Below are positions 17,436 through 27,361 of a DNA stretch of 64,000 bases, piece after piece. How positions within the stretch are numbered: the stretch's first letter is position 1; each line of letters starts with the position of its first letter. This DNA comes from Arthrobacter sp. ov407 (lineage in GTDB: Bacteria > Actinomycetota > Actinomycetes > Actinomycetales > Micrococcaceae), in NCBI RefSeq assembly GCF_900102895.1, contig NZ_FNGD01000011.1, positions 62,001 to 126,000 of the forward strand. Reading direction: 5' to 3'. The notes beneath the pieces were generated by a model that was not told the DNA's origin, did no database searches, and saw nothing but the letters and a program-made list of their open reading frames with translations. The translations under genes were made by a program, and so were the position numbers.

Positions 17436-18626
17436 CTATTGGGACGGCTGCTCATCCACCGGGAAAGCGACTGCCTCGCCCACCACGCGAAGCCGCAGCT
17501 CCGTGCCGGGGCGGGCGATCGAGGCGTTCCAGTGCCGGATGGTGATGATTTCCCCGCCGCCGGGGTAGCGGTGGTCCGGGACGGCGCCGGCGGCAAGAAC
17601 CGGCGGGACGGGGAGCTGGAGCCGCACCGTCGTCTCAGGGCCGAAGTAGTCGGTGTCTACCACTGTGCCTCGGATGGGGCCGTCCTCGGAAATGCGGATC
17701 TGCTCGGGCCGCAGCATCAGCTGGACCCGGCCCTGGGCCGGCGGTCGGCGCACGGGGATTCCGCCGAGCGAGCACGTGGCCAGGGACCCTTCCATCCAGG
17801 CATCCAGGATCACGGCATCGCCCAGGAATTCGGCGGTGGCACGGTCCGCCGGGCGGGTGTAGACGACGAAGGGGTTGCCGATCTGGGCCAGCCTGCCGCC
17901 GCGCATCACGGCCACCTGGTCGGCGAAGGACAGCGCCTCGGCCTGGTCATGCGTGACCAGGATTGTGGTCACGCCGGCGTCCTTCAGGACCTGGGCCACG
18001 GCGCGGCGAGTGGCCACCCGCAGGCCGGCGTCCAGGGCGGAAAACGGCTCGTCCAGCAGCATGAGCGCGGGCTTGCGGGCCAGCGCCCGGGCCAGGGCGA
18101 CGCGCTGCTGCTGGCCGCCGGAGAGCTGGTGCGGGCGGCGCTTGGCCATTGCCGGGTCCAGAGAGACCATTTCTAGCAGCTCGCCGACCCGCGCCTTGAC
18201 CCCGCGGTGCCCTCCGGGGAGCTGGGCGGCGTCCAGGCCAAAGGAGACGTTCTGCCCGACGGTCAGGTGCGGGAACAAGGCGCCGTCCTGGGCCACGTAG
18301 CCGACGTGGCGCTTGTGGGCGGGGACCCAGGCGTTCTCTCCCGCCACCTTGCTGCCGCCCAGCGAGATGCTGCCGGTGTCAGGGTGTTCGAAGCCGGCGA
18401 TCAGGCGCAGGAGCGTGGTCTTTCCGGAGCCGGACGGTCCCACGATCGCCGTCGTTCCGCCCCTGGCGACGGAGAGGTTGACGCCCTTGAGGACGGCCTG
18501 GGACCCAAAGTTCTTGGTGACCGCGTCGATTTCCAGGTGGCTGTTGGTGCTGGTGGCCACGGAAGCCGCGATCCGAGGCTCGGGGAGACGCGAGGGGGCC
18601 TCACGCGACGGGTAAACATCGGTCAC
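17436..18626 (-). CDS. fbpC: Iron(III) ABC transporter ATP-binding protein
   Basis: The 396-aa ATPase has Walker A GPSGSGKT (63-70), Q-loop region VAQDGALFPH, signature LSGGQQQR (168-175), Walker B LMLLDEP (189-195) and the H-loop THDQAEAL. A C-terminal TOBE-like regulatory domain follows from ~250. It starts at a GTG whose GTGA overlaps the stop of the permease gene, so the three genes form an operon with the permease and the binding protein. The iron substrate is inferred from the binding protein and the iron box. Confidence 0.9.
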   Translation of the reverse strand: MTDVYPSREAPSRLPEPRIAASVATSTNSHLEIDAVTKNFGSQAVLKGVNLSVARGGTTAIVGPSGSGKTTLLRLIAGFEHPDTGSISLGGSKVAGENAWVPAHKRHVGYVAQDGALFPHLTVGQNVSFGLDAAQLPGGHRGVKARVGELLEMVSLDPAMAKRRPHQLSGGQQQRVALARALARKPALMLLDEPFSALDAGLRVATRRAVAQVLKDAGVTTILVTHDQAEALSFADQVAVMRGGRLAQIGNPFVVYTRPADRATAEFLGDAVILDAWMEGSLATCSLGGIPVRRPPAQGRVQLMLRPEQIRISEDGPIRGTVVDTDYFGPETTVRLQLPVPPVLAAGAVPDHRYPGGGEIITIRHWNASIARPGTELRLRVVGEAVAFPVDEQPSQ

Positions 18627-20236
18627 TGTCCGGCTACTTTCTTGGACTGCTGGAAGAGGAGGTAGGTCATGGGCGCCGAGATCAGGATCATCAGCAGCGC
18701 GTAGGGGGCGGCGCCAGCGTAATCGATCTCGCTGGCTTTGCTCCAGAACTCGGTGGCGAGTGTACGCGTCCCGTTGGGCGAGAGCAGCAGGGTGGCCGTG
18801 AGCTCGTTGACAATCCCCAGGAACACCAGGGCCGCGCCACCGGCCGCGGCGGGGGCCGTCAGGCGCAGCGTCACGCGCAGGAAGGCCAGCAGCGGCGGCT
18901 TGCCGAGCACCTGGGCGGCCTCGTCGAGTTCCTTCGGTGCCTGGGACAGCCCCGAGCGGATGTTCACGAGGGCCCGGGGGAGGAACAACAGCACATAGGC
19001 CGCGATGAGCAGCGCTGAGGTCTGGTACAGGCTGGGCGCCATCCGGATGCTCACGGTCACGAAGGCCAGGCCCACCACAATCCCGGGCATGGAGCTGGTG
19101 ATGTAGTTGGACAGCTCCAGGGACTTACTGAACCAGCCGGGACGCCGCACGGCCAGATAGGCCATGGGGAACGCGACCACGGTGGTGACGACGGCCGCCG
19201 CAAGGCCATAGGCCAGGGTCTGCAGGAGGGCCGGCATGAATTCCTCGGCTGCCCAGATTTCCGGGCCGCCGGCGACGATCCAGCGCAGCACAAAGGTCAG
19301 CGGCAGGCCGAACGCCAGCCCGGTGAGGGCGAACAAGGACAGCTGGGCGGGGAACTGGTAGGCGTGCAGGGGCAGGCGCAGGGCGCGCGCCTGGGCACCC
19401 GAGCCGATCCTGGCGTACCGGGCGCTGCCGCGGCTGCGGACCTCCACGAGCAGCAGGATCAGGCACAGGAACACCAGGACGCTGGCCAGCATGTTCCCGG
19501 CGGTTCCGTTGAACGTGGACTGGTACTGCACCATGATCGCGGTGGTGAAGGTGTCGAAGCGGATCATCGCGAACGCCCCGTATTCGGCCAGCAGGTGCAG
19601 CGCGACCAGCAGCCCGCCGCCGGTCATGGCGATGCGCAGCTGCGGCAGCACCACGCGGAAGAACGCGCGCCAGGCGCCGAGCCCGAGGGAGGCTGCGGAC
19701 TGTTCGATCGCCGGGTCCAGGCGGCTGAGCGTCGCTGCGGCCGGGATGTACACGAGCGGGAAGTAGGACAGGGTGGCGATCAGGACCCCGGACCAGAGCC
19801 CGCCGAGGGAGGGCACCGCGGAAACCCAGGCGTAGCTGTTGACGAAGGCGGGGATGGCAAGCGGAGCGGCGAGCAGCACGGCCCACCACTTCCGGCCCAC
19901 GAGGTTGGTGCGTTCGACCAGCCACGCGCCGCCGACACCCAGGACCAGGCACAGCGGCACCGTCACCACGGTCAGCAGCACGGTGTTCAGCAGGAGTTCG
20001 CCCACGCGCGGTCGGATGATCAGGGCGGCGGCGGTGTCCCAGCCGGTGGAGGCCGTCATGAAGACCACGTAGGCCAGGGGCACCAGGGAAAACAGGGTGA
20101 TCAGAACCGCAATGATGGATACGACAGAGACGCCGAAAGGCGGGCGGGGGCGTTTGCCCCTGCCCGCCGTCGTCGTGTCCGTCGTGTCCGTCGTCTTCTC
20201 GCCCGATGGACCGGGGACCGCCAGCTTGCTAGTCAC
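18623..20236 (-). CDS. fbpB: Iron(III) ABC transporter permease (fused two-domain)
   Basis: The 537-aa protein has about twelve transmembrane helices in two homologous BPD-type halves. Each contains an EAA-type loop (ASLGLGAWRAFFRVVLPQLR in the first, AAQVLGKPPLLAFLRVTLRL in the second), as in FbpB/SfuB permeases. A ~40-residue Thr-rich cytoplasmic N-terminus (KTTDTTDTTTAGRGKR) precedes helix 1. The GTG at 20236 is chosen because it lies 5 nt after the binding-protein stop. The far longer open frame upstream is antisense-like. Confidence 0.9.
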   Translation of the reverse strand: MTSKLAVPGPSGEKTTDTTDTTTAGRGKRPRPPFGVSVVSIIAVLITLFSLVPLAYVVFMTASTGWDTAAALIIRPRVGELLLNTVLLTVVTVPLCLVLGVGGAWLVERTNLVGRKWWAVLLAAPLAIPAFVNSYAWVSAVPSLGGLWSGVLIATLSYFPLVYIPAAATLSRLDPAIEQSAASLGLGAWRAFFRVVLPQLRIAMTGGGLLVALHLLAEYGAFAMIRFDTFTTAIMVQYQSTFNGTAGNMLASVLVFLCLILLLVEVRSRGSARYARIGSGAQARALRLPLHAYQFPAQLSLFALTGLAFGLPLTFVLRWIVAGGPEIWAAEEFMPALLQTLAYGLAAAVVTTVVAFPMAYLAVRRPGWFSKSLELSNYITSSMPGIVVGLAFVTVSIRMAPSLYQTSALLIAAYVLLFLPRALVNIRSGLSQAPKELDEAAQVLGKPPLLAFLRVTLRLTAPAAAGGAALVFLGIVNELTATLLLSPNGTRTLATEFWSKASEIDYAGAAPYALLMILISAPMTYLLFQQSKKVAGQ

Positions 20237-20241
20237 TGCTG

Positions 20242-21285
20242 CTACAGCAGTCCTGCCTGGGTCATCAGTTCGGTGACCTTGGCGGAATTGAGCTTGGCGG
20301 GATCCACTGTGGGTGCCTGCAGCTCCTTGAGCGGAACCAGCTTGTCGTTGGACGGGACGCCCGAGGCGACGGCGTATTCGAAGGAGGTGCCCTTCTGCAG
20401 CACTTCCTGGCCCTTCTTGCCGGTGATGAACTTCAGGAAGGACTGGGCCGCTGCGGCGTTCTTCGAGGACTTCAGCACGCCGCCGCCGGAGATGGAGACG
20501 AATGCGCCGGGGTCCTGGTTTTTGAAGTAGAACGGCGTGACGTTGTTGGAGTTCTCGCCGGTCTTGGCCTGGTCGCCGTAGTAGTAGTAGTGGTAGATCA
20601 GGGCGGCGTCCACTTCGCCGGCATTGACGGCCTTCATGGCTGTGCTGTTGCCCTTGTAGGCCTTGGAGTTCTCTTTCATGCCCTTGAGCCATGCCTGCGT
20701 GGCGGCTTCGCCCTTGAGTTCCAGCAGTGCCGAGACGATCGCCTGGAAGTCGGCGCCCGACGGGGAAGCGGCCCACTTGCCCTTCCACTCGGGGTTGGCC
20801 AGATCCAGCATGGACTTGGGCAGCTTGTCGGCGCTGATCTTCTTCTTGTCATAGACCAGCACGGTGGAGCGGGCAGCGATGCCGGTCCACTTGTTGGTGG
20901 AGGGGCGGAATTCGGCGGGGACCTGGTCCACGGTGGCCTTGTCCACGTCCGCAAAGAGGCCGGCGTTTTCCACCTGGGCCATGGCGGGTGAGTTCTCGGT
21001 GAGGAAGACATCCGCCGGTGAGGCCTGGCCTTCCTGGACGATCTGGTTGGACATTTCGGTGTCGTCGCCCTGGCGCACGGTGACCTTGATGCCGGTTTCC
21101 GCCGTGAAGGCGTCTACCCACTCTTTGGTCAGGGACTCGTGCTGGGCGTTATAGACCGTGATCTCGCCGGCGCCCGCTGCACTGCTGCCAGCCGGGGCAG
21201 TCGAACCGGAACCGCAGGCGGCCAGGCCCAGGGCGGCGGTAGCGGCCAGGGCGATGCCCGCCAGTGCGTTGTTGCGGATCTTCAT
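20242..21285 (-). CDS. fbpA: Iron(III) ABC transporter substrate-binding lipoprotein
   Basis: The 347-aa protein has a lipoprotein signal (ALGLAAC, Cys24) and a class-II periplasmic-binding fold of the ferric-binding FbpA group. Iron-ligand-like elements are ITVYNAQHES, then STVLVYDKKK, and especially the Tyr cluster YHYYYY at 231-236, which matches the C-terminal double-Tyr iron site. It is the first gene of the fbpABC operon and is preceded at 21370-21388 by an IdeR/DtxR box. Expression is therefore expected under iron limitation. Confidence 0.92.
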   Translation of the reverse strand: MKIRNNALAGIALAATAALGLAACGSGSTAPAGSSAAGAGEITVYNAQHESLTKEWVDAFTAETGIKVTVRQGDDTEMSNQIVQEGQASPADVFLTENSPAMAQVENAGLFADVDKATVDQVPAEFRPSTNKWTGIAARSTVLVYDKKKISADKLPKSMLDLANPEWKGKWAASPSGADFQAIVSALLELKGEAATQAWLKGMKENSKAYKGNSTAMKAVNAGEVDAALIYHYYYYGDQAKTGENSNNVTPFYFKNQDPGAFVSISGGGVLKSSKNAAAAQSFLKFITGKKGQEVLQKGTSFEYAVASGVPSNDKLVPLKELQAPTVDPAKLNSAKVTELMTQAGLL

Positions 21286-21369
21286 GGGGCTACTTTCTGC
21301 AAGGAATTCGTCGTCGGTGCCCTGACCCCCGTGAGCGGGGAAGTTAGGGCATGCTCACTACGAACGACT

Positions 21370-21388
21370 GTAGGTTAGCCAAACCTAA
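21370..21388 (-). promoter_or_regulatory. IdeR/DtxR iron box upstream of fbpA
   Basis: Read on the minus strand the 19-mer is TTAGGTTTGGCTAACCTAC, two mismatches from the IdeR/DtxR consensus TTAGGTTAGGCTAACCTAA as I know it. It lies 84 nt before the fbpA start, a normal place for iron-dependent repression. Confidence 0.85.
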
Positions 21389-21465
21389 GCGACCAACCTG
21401 AAGCCCCATTAAGTGACGAGTATCACATGAATTACGAAACTGTTGCGTGACCTAATTGCTGCAGG

Positions 21466-22656
21466 TTAGAGAGCGGGCGCCGAAGCGACCAATGCGGCCG
21501 CCTCCAGCACCATCCAGGCCTGGAGCTGTGTGGACAGCTCGACGGCGGCGCCCTCCGGGTAGCTGCGGCGTGCCGGCAGTTCGGTGCGGTCCGAGAAGAC
21601 CAGGTGGCTGCCAGGGCGCGCGAGGCGGTCCTGCGCCGGGAGGATCCGGCGGCCTTCCCAGAGGGCGTCGGCTGTATCGTTCACGAGTGCCGCCGCCGTG
21701 GCCCGGGTTTCGGCGGGCAGCCGTTCGTCGATGGCGGCAAGGGCCAGGTAGCGGACGAGGATCCCGGTGAAGAGTCCGCCGTCGCCCGTTCCCTCGCAGC
21801 GCAACACCGCAGCGGTGCGCCCCAGCAGTGGGGCCGGATGCGTGAGGTTGCCCGCCACGGCGTCCACCAGCGCGGCCGCACGTTCGAGGTTCGCCTCGCC
21901 CCCAAGTTCCAGCAGGGCCCCGAGGACTGGCCCCTGGTTATAGGTGTAGATGGTCTCTTCCATCACCACGTCACCCGTCCCGGAAATCCGCAGGCCGTCC
22001 CGGTAGAGGCCCTGTCCAGGCTCGTAGAGCTTGGCGTCCAGCCAGTCCAGCAGGGCCTGCGCCTTGGCCCGGTTGCCCGTCCGAGCGTAGTAGAGGGCCA
22101 CGGGAGCGGTGGCGGGCGTGTTCTTGAAATCGCGCTTCGTGCTCCAGAAGGTGCCGCCGCCCAGCTCGTCCGTGGAGGCGGAGTCGAACTGCAGGGTCAG
22201 GCTCTGCAGGACCTTGGCGTTGCGCTCCCGGCCCGTGAGTTTGCGGGTGTCCTCGGCGAGTTTGTCCAGCCGGAGCGTGGCCAGGGCCAGCCAGGCCATG
22301 TCGTCGTAGTAGTTATTGACCACCGTGAGGAAGTTGCGCAGCCGGATGCCCGTGACGAGCCGGGAGGCGAGGTGGCCGGCGCTGGGCCGGTTCTCGCCGT
22401 CGAACTTGGCCCCTGGACGCCCGGGCGAGCCCAGTTCCCGGCGGCCGGCGTCCACGAGGCAGTCCAGGTAGTGTGCCTGCCACCAGTAGTGCCAGGGGCG
22501 GGACAGGTTCTTTAGCCGTCCGGACGGCCGGAGGATCGCGGCGATGTGGGTCCCCGGCAGGAAGAAGAGCCGCTGGCCAAAAAGCCGGGTCACCGAGCGG
22601 GCGGCCTCATCTGCGCGGAAGGACCAGTTGGGGGCGGAGGCGTCGGCTCGGGTCAT
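21466..22656 (-). CDS. Glycoside hydrolase family 76 protein (alpha-1,6-mannanase-like)
   Basis: The 396-aa protein is an (alpha/alpha)6-barrel candidate. Diagnostic features are HYWWQAHYLDCLVDAG, the catalytic-type Asp pair in NNYYDDMAWLAL, the FWSTKRDFKNTPATAP segment and the TYNQG motif. It has no signal peptide and is probably cytoplasmic, as in other short actinobacterial GH76 proteins. Substrates are alpha-1,6-mannans in characterised members, but a different alpha-mannoside is possible here. It starts at an ATG and stands alone between the iron operon and the SDR/ACAD operon. Confidence 0.8.
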   Translation of the reverse strand: MTRADASAPNWSFRADEAARSVTRLFGQRLFFLPGTHIAAILRPSGRLKNLSRPWHYWWQAHYLDCLVDAGRRELGSPGRPGAKFDGENRPSAGHLASRLVTGIRLRNFLTVVNNYYDDMAWLALATLRLDKLAEDTRKLTGRERNAKVLQSLTLQFDSASTDELGGGTFWSTKRDFKNTPATAPVALYYARTGNRAKAQALLDWLDAKLYEPGQGLYRDGLRISGTGDVVMEETIYTYNQGPVLGALLELGGEANLERAAALVDAVAGNLTHPAPLLGRTAAVLRCEGTGDGGLFTGILVRYLALAAIDERLPAETRATAAALVNDTADALWEGRRILPAQDRLARPGSHLVFSDRTELPARRSYPEGAAVELSTQLQAWMVLEAAALVASAPAL

Positions 22657-22753
22657 GACCCAAGCCTAATCGCGGGAGACGGTCCGGACCGCGAACCTGA
22701 CCGCGCCTTCCTCATGTGTGCGCCCAAAGGTGCGGATTGCCCGCATTCCAGTT

Positions 22754-22773
22754 AACATTCACTAACTAATGTT
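22754..22773. promoter_or_regulatory. Palindromic operator upstream of the SDR/acyl-CoA dehydrogenase operon
   Basis: AACATT (22754-22759) and AATGTT (22768-22773) form an inverted repeat spaced 8 nt. An overlapping dyad AGTTA/TAACT also lies there. The layout resembles operators of TetR-type repressors of acyl-CoA degradation genes. It sits ~80 nt before the SDR start. The regulator is not identified. Confidence 0.5.
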
Positions 22774-22851
22774 CCCCCCGGGCCGCTGCTTCAGGCGCCG
22801 CCCGCGTCGCGGCTTCGCGGCCGGGGTTCGGTTCCACATCAAGGAGGATGG

Positions 22852-23697
22852 ATGGACATCAAGGGTACTGTCGCGCTGATCACGGGCGGGGCCTCGGGTC
22901 TCGGAGCTGCCACGGCCAGGCGCCTCTTCGACGCCGGTGCCTCGGTGGTGCTCGTGGACCTGCCGGGTTCCGCCGGGGACGCCTTTGCCGCGGAACTGAC
23001 CGCCTCCGCCGCAGGCGAGGGTGCCGCCGCCGGTGCGCCGGCCGCCGCCGGTGCGAAGGCCGGAGTCGGCCGCACAGCCGTCTTTGTCCCCGCCGACGTC
23101 ACGGACGAGGCGCAGGTGCAGGCCGCCGTCGATGCCGCCGCCGCGCTTGGCCCGCTGCGCATCGTGGTCAACTGCGCGGGGATCGCGACCCCCGGCAAGG
23201 TCCTGGGCCGCGAGGGCGTGCTCCCGCTGGAGGCCTTCAACCGCGTCATCCAGATCAACCTCGTGGGCACCTTCAACGTGATCCGCCTCGCCGCGGCCGC
23301 AATGGCAGCCACCGAGCCCGCCGCCACCGAACTCGGCGGTCCGGAACGTGGCGTCATCATCAACACCGCATCCGTTGCCGCGTTCGACGGCCAGATCGGC
23401 CAGCCCGCCTACGCGGCCTCCAAGGGCGCGGTCGCCGCCATGACGTTGCCGATCGCCCGCGAACTCGCGCGCTCGCTGATCCGGGTGGTCACCATTGCAC
23501 CGGGCATCTTCGAGACTCCCATGATGGCCGGACTGCCACAGGAGGCGCAGGACTCCCTGGGCCAACAGGTGCCGCATCCCTCGCGGCTGGGCCGCCCCGC
23601 TGAATACGCGAACCTCGCCGCGCACATAGTGGAGAACGCCATGCTCAACGGCGAGACGATCCGCCTCGACGGCGCCATTCGGATGGGTCCGAAATGA
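22852..23697 (+). CDS. SDR family 3-hydroxyacyl-CoA dehydrogenase (type II HAD-like)
   Basis: The 281-aa protein has the NAD site [11 protein letters not shown] near residue 12, VVNCAGIA, and the catalytic set Ser in [17 protein letters not shown] followed by YAASK. The order and the [14 protein letters not shown] motif match human HSD17B10-type 3-hydroxyacyl-CoA dehydrogenases. An Ala-rich insertion (~residues 48-75) after beta2 is unusual. An AAGGAGGATGG box precedes the ATG. The 3' end overlaps the acyl-CoA dehydrogenase gene by 4 nt, so both probably serve one beta-oxidation or branched-chain pathway. Confidence 0.85.
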   Translation: MDIKGTVALITGGASGLGAATARRLFDAGASVVLVDLPGSAGDAFAAELTASAAGEGAAAGAPAAAGAKAGVGRTAVFVPADVTDEAQVQAAVDAAAALGPLRIVVNCAGIATPGKVLGREGVLPLEAFNRVIQINLVGTFNVIRLAAAAMAATEPAATELGGPERGVIINTASVAAFDGQIGQPAYAASKGAVAAMTLPIARELARSLIRVVTIAPGIFETPMMAGLPQEAQDSLGQQVPHPSRLGRPAEYANLAAHIVENAMLNGETIRLDGAIRMGPK

Positions 23698-24944
23698 CCA
23701 GTTCCGAAATGACCGGGACAGGGTTGGCCGCCACGGCCGCACCGTCTGTGGCCGCGCCGTCTGTGGCGGGGCTGCCCACGGCGGACTTCTTCGACTACGA
23801 ATCCCTGCTCAGCGCGGCGGAGCGGGCCAAACTGGCGCAGCTGCGGGAGTTCCTGGCTGCCGAGGTCGCCCCGTTTGCCACGGACTGGTGGAACAAGGCC
23901 GAGTTCCCGGCCCACATCCTGCCGAAGCTGGCCGCCTTGGAGTTGAGCGCCCCCGCCCAGCGCGGCTACAGCAACCTGTTCGCCGGAATCGTCATCGCCG
24001 AGATGACCCGGGTGGACACCTCGCTCGCCACCTTCTTCCTGGTCCACCACGACCTCTTTGTGGAGTCGCTCTACGGCTTCGGCTCCGAGGAGCAGAAGGC
24101 GCGCCTGCTCGAGGACGCGGCGAACCTGCGCACCACCGGCGCCTTTGCCCTCACCGAACCGGACCACGGCTCGGACGTTGCCGGCGGCATGGAAACCCGG
24201 GCCCGGCGGGTCCCGGGCGGCGCGGCCGACGGCGGCGACGCCTGGGTGCTCAACGGCGCCAAGCGCTGGATCGGCAACGGGACGTTTTGCGACTACATGC
24301 TCGTCTGGGCCCGGGACGAGGCCGACGGCGGCATTCGCGGCTTCATCGTCGACGCCACCTTGCCCGGGGTGCACCGGAGCCGGATCGAAAACAAGATTGC
24401 CCTGCGCACGGTGCAGAACGCGGACATCGTCTTCACCGACGTCACCGTGGCCGAAACGGACCGCTTCGCCGGCATCAGCAGCTTCGAGGACACCAACGAG
24501 CTCCTGCGCGGTTCCCGGATCATGGTGGCCTGGCAGGGCGTGGGGCAGCAGCTCGCGGCGTTCGACGTCGCCAGGCAGTACGCCGTCGAACGCCAGCAGT
24601 TCGGCCGCCCGCTGGCGAAGTTCCAGCTGGTCCAGCAGCAGCTGGTGACCATGCTCGGCAACGCCGTGGCCAGTATGGGCATGATGGTCCGGGTCGCGCA
24701 GCTGCAGGACCAGGGCGCGGCGGACATGCCGCAGGTGGCCCTCGCGAAGTCCTATGTCAGCGCCCGGATGCGCGAAACCGTGGCGATGGGCCGGTCCCTA
24801 CTGGGCGGCAACGGGATCGTTACCGACTACCGGATGGCCAAGATCTTCTCCGACGCCGAGGCCATCTACACCTACGAGGGCTCGTTCGAGATCAACACCC
24901 TGATCACGGGACGCGCCGTCACGGGCGTGTCCGCGATCGTCTAG
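23694..24944 (+). CDS. Acyl-CoA dehydrogenase family protein
   Basis: The 416-aa protein shows the three-domain ACAD fold. FAD-site motifs [13 protein letters not shown] and WIGNGTFCD are in the N-terminal and middle part, with [20 protein letters not shown] in the C-terminal helical domain. The glutaryl-CoA-dehydrogenase-type catalytic Glu lies in [11 protein letters not shown]. An extra ~30-residue Ala/Val-rich N-terminus is present. Translation is coupled to the SDR gene. Substrate could be a glutaryl, isovaleryl or short branched acyl-CoA; the sequence alone does not settle it. Confidence 0.85.
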   Translation: MTSSEMTGTGLAATAAPSVAAPSVAGLPTADFFDYESLLSAAERAKLAQLREFLAAEVAPFATDWWNKAEFPAHILPKLAALELSAPAQRGYSNLFAGIVIAEMTRVDTSLATFFLVHHDLFVESLYGFGSEEQKARLLEDAANLRTTGAFALTEPDHGSDVAGGMETRARRVPGGAADGGDAWVLNGAKRWIGNGTFCDYMLVWARDEADGGIRGFIVDATLPGVHRSRIENKIALRTVQNADIVFTDVTVAETDRFAGISSFEDTNELLRGSRIMVAWQGVGQQLAAFDVARQYAVERQQFGRPLAKFQLVQQQLVTMLGNAVASMGMMVRVAQLQDQGAADMPQVALAKSYVSARMRETVAMGRSLLGGNGIVTDYRMAKIFSDAEAIYTYEGSFEINTLITGRAVTGVSAIV

Positions 24945-24951
24945 GACTCGT

Positions 24952-25782
24952 CTAGAAGATCCCGGGTTCCTTCTCGCCGGCCGCGATCCGGTAGTCCAGG
25001 CTGTTGTTCTTCACCGGCATGGGGCAGGTGCCGTACGGAGTGAAGGCGCTGGGGTAGTTGATGGCCCGGTTGAAGTCCAAGACCACCGTTCCATCAGGGC
25101 GGGGTTTTGCGGTGGAGACCTTCCGCCACTCGTCCGTGCTTTCTCCATTGGTCTCGTCGTGGAACGTGACCGTCAGGGCGCCGAGCTTCTCCTCCTCGGC
25201 TTGCAGGTGGAACTCGTGCTCCATGCCCGGAAGCCGGAAGACCAGCTCGCCGACCGAGCGGTGGACCCCGTCCACGAGCGGGTTTGCGGTGCCGATCGGC
25301 ACGTCCACCGGCTCGGGATATGGCACGAACCGGGCCTCGATGACCAGGTCCGGGCGGAAGTCGAAGGTGGGCACGCCGTCGAACTCAGTGAACGCCGGGG
25401 ACTGGGAGTCGCGCGTGCGGATGGCGTACTTGTCCGCCCGCATGGCGAGCTCCACCACCACCTGGCGGCCGTCGTCGCCGCCGTACTGGACCCACATCAG
25501 TGATTCCTCGTCCGAGAGCACGGCGCTGATGGTGCCGTCCACGGGTTCGCCGGTGTCCACGAGGGTCAGGCCGTCGGACGCGGCGGCGGTGAGGAACGCC
25601 GTCGTGCCGTCCGTGGACCAGAGCCCGGGGGCGAGCTCGACGGCGGCCGGCCGGTCCTCGAGCCACTGGAACGAGGTCAGCGTCAGCCAGCCGTGGTCGC
25701 TGGCGAGGGCCGCGTTCCGGCTGTTCCGGAAGCGCTGCCAGCGGGCAAGCTGCGGGTCGGCCGCGGGCTCAATGGTGTTCAT
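24952..25782 (-). CDS. DUF1684 domain-containing protein
   Basis: The 276-aa protein ends with the signature VLDFNRAINYPSAFTPYGTCPMP-type motif (key residues DFNRA...N.P.AFTPYGTCP). It also has an N-terminal RWQRFRNSRNAALAS helix and a GWLTLTSFQWL strand, the DUF1684 pattern. These proteins are soluble and uncharacterised. It overlaps the upstream TetR gene by 14 nt, so TetR may control it. It converges on the acyl-CoA dehydrogenase gene. Confidence 0.8.
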   Translation of the reverse strand: MNTIEPAADPQLARWQRFRNSRNAALASDHGWLTLTSFQWLEDRPAAVELAPGLWSTDGTTAFLTAAASDGLTLVDTGEPVDGTISAVLSDEESLMWVQYGGDDGRQVVVELAMRADKYAIRTRDSQSPAFTEFDGVPTFDFRPDLVIEARFVPYPEPVDVPIGTANPLVDGVHRSVGELVFRLPGMEHEFHLQAEEEKLGALTVTFHDETNGESTDEWRKVSTAKPRPDGTVVLDFNRAINYPSAFTPYGTCPMPVKNNSLDYRIAAGEKEPGIF

Positions 25783-26440
25783 GCGTTCCTCCAGGGTTTC
25801 CTTCGGGGCCTCGTCCGGGGCTGCGTCCGGTGGGGGAATTGATGAGGCTGGCCGCCACGAGTTGGGCTGCCGTGGCCTTCGCCGCGCTAGCGGCGTCCGG
25901 GTCGCCGTCGAGCACGCCGCTGGCCAGTCCGCCGTCGAGCAGCAGGGTCAGGCTGCGGGCCAGCTGGTCCGGGTCCCGGGCTCCGGCGCGCGCGGACAGG
26001 TCCCGGATCCAGGCACGGACCTGCTGCTTGTGGGCCACGGTCCGGTCGTGGACCCGAGTGCCGGCGACCGACTCGGCGGCTGCGTTGATGAAGGCGCAGC
26101 CGCGGTAGCCGTCGCGCCGGCAGGCGGTTGTCAGGGCATCGAACAGGCCCACGAGCTGCGCGGCCGGGTCTTCGCCGGCGGCGTCGGCGGCGGCGTGCAG
26201 CTGCCCGGTCCAGATGCCGTCCACCCTCTCCAGATAGGCCAGGATGAGGTCGTCCTTGGCCGGAAAGTACTTGTAGAACGTGGCTTTCGCGACGCCGGAC
26301 TCGGCGATGATGGTGTCGATGCCGGCGGCCCGGAAGCCGTGCGCGTAGAAGAGCCGGAAGGCCGTGGCCAAGATTTTCTCTCTGGCTTGCCCGGCGGGGG
26401 TGCGGGCAGCCGGCGGGGCAGTGGCTGCTTGCGAGGTCAT
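25769..26440 (-). CDS. TetR/AcrR family transcriptional regulator
   Basis: The 223-aa protein has the TetR N-terminal helix-turn-helix at about 18-65 (ILATAFRLFYAHGFRAAGID, then SGVAKATFYKYFPAKDDL). A C-terminal ligand domain follows, with a CAFINAAAE segment typical of the TetR_C_31/YcdC-like group. It is divergent from the F420-type oxidoreductase gene. Three palindromes in the intervening 220 nt are natural binding sites, so it probably represses both directions. Its 3' end overlaps the DUF1684 gene. Confidence 0.88.
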   Translation of the reverse strand: MTSQAATAPPAARTPAGQAREKILATAFRLFYAHGFRAAGIDTIIAESGVAKATFYKYFPAKDDLILAYLERVDGIWTGQLHAAADAAGEDPAAQLVGLFDALTTACRRDGYRGCAFINAAAESVAGTRVHDRTVAHKQQVRAWIRDLSARAGARDPDQLARSLTLLLDGGLASGVLDGDPDAASAAKATAAQLVAASLINSPTGRSPGRGPEGNPGGTHEHH

Positions 26441-26451
26441 GGCTCAATCGT

Positions 26452-26471
26452 ACACAGACAAGTCTGTCTAC
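26452..26471. promoter_or_regulatory. TetR operator candidate 1
   Basis: ACAGAC (26454-26459) and GTCTGT (26462-26467) form a perfect dyad with a 2-nt centre, 15 nt from the tetR start. Related palindromes at 26588-26601 and 26621-26638 share the AGAC/GTCT core. This site would govern tetR autoregulation. Confidence 0.65.
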
Positions 26472-26587
26472 GTCCCGTCGCCAACCCTGCCGGCCTGTCC
26501 GCCAACCCCGACGGCCTGTCCGGGCTTACTGCCGTGCGGCCAGTCCCGGCACCTTTCGATTTGCGGGAGGGGCTTCCTCATTGCCGT

Positions 26588-26601
26588 AGACAGGTCTGTC
26601 T
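26588..26601. promoter_or_regulatory. TetR operator candidate 2
   Basis: AGACAG-GT-CTGTCT is a perfect 6+2+6 palindrome with the same core as the site near tetR. It lies 63 nt before the oxidoreductase start. Confidence 0.65.
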
Positions 26602-26620
26602 GATAGCGTCTTGCTCACAC

Positions 26621-26638
26621 GTAGACGAACCTGTCTAC
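26621..26638. promoter_or_regulatory. TetR operator candidate 3
   Basis: GTAGAC and GTCTAC flank a 6-nt spacer. This third copy shares the half-site GTAGAC with the flanks of sites 1 and 2, and lies 26 nt before the oxidoreductase ATG, where it would block transcription. Confidence 0.6.
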
Positions 26639-26663
26639 CCCACTGCTTGAGAACGAGGACGCC

Positions 26664-27344
<681 letters not shown>

Positions 27345-27361
27345 GCCCTCCACTCAACTGA

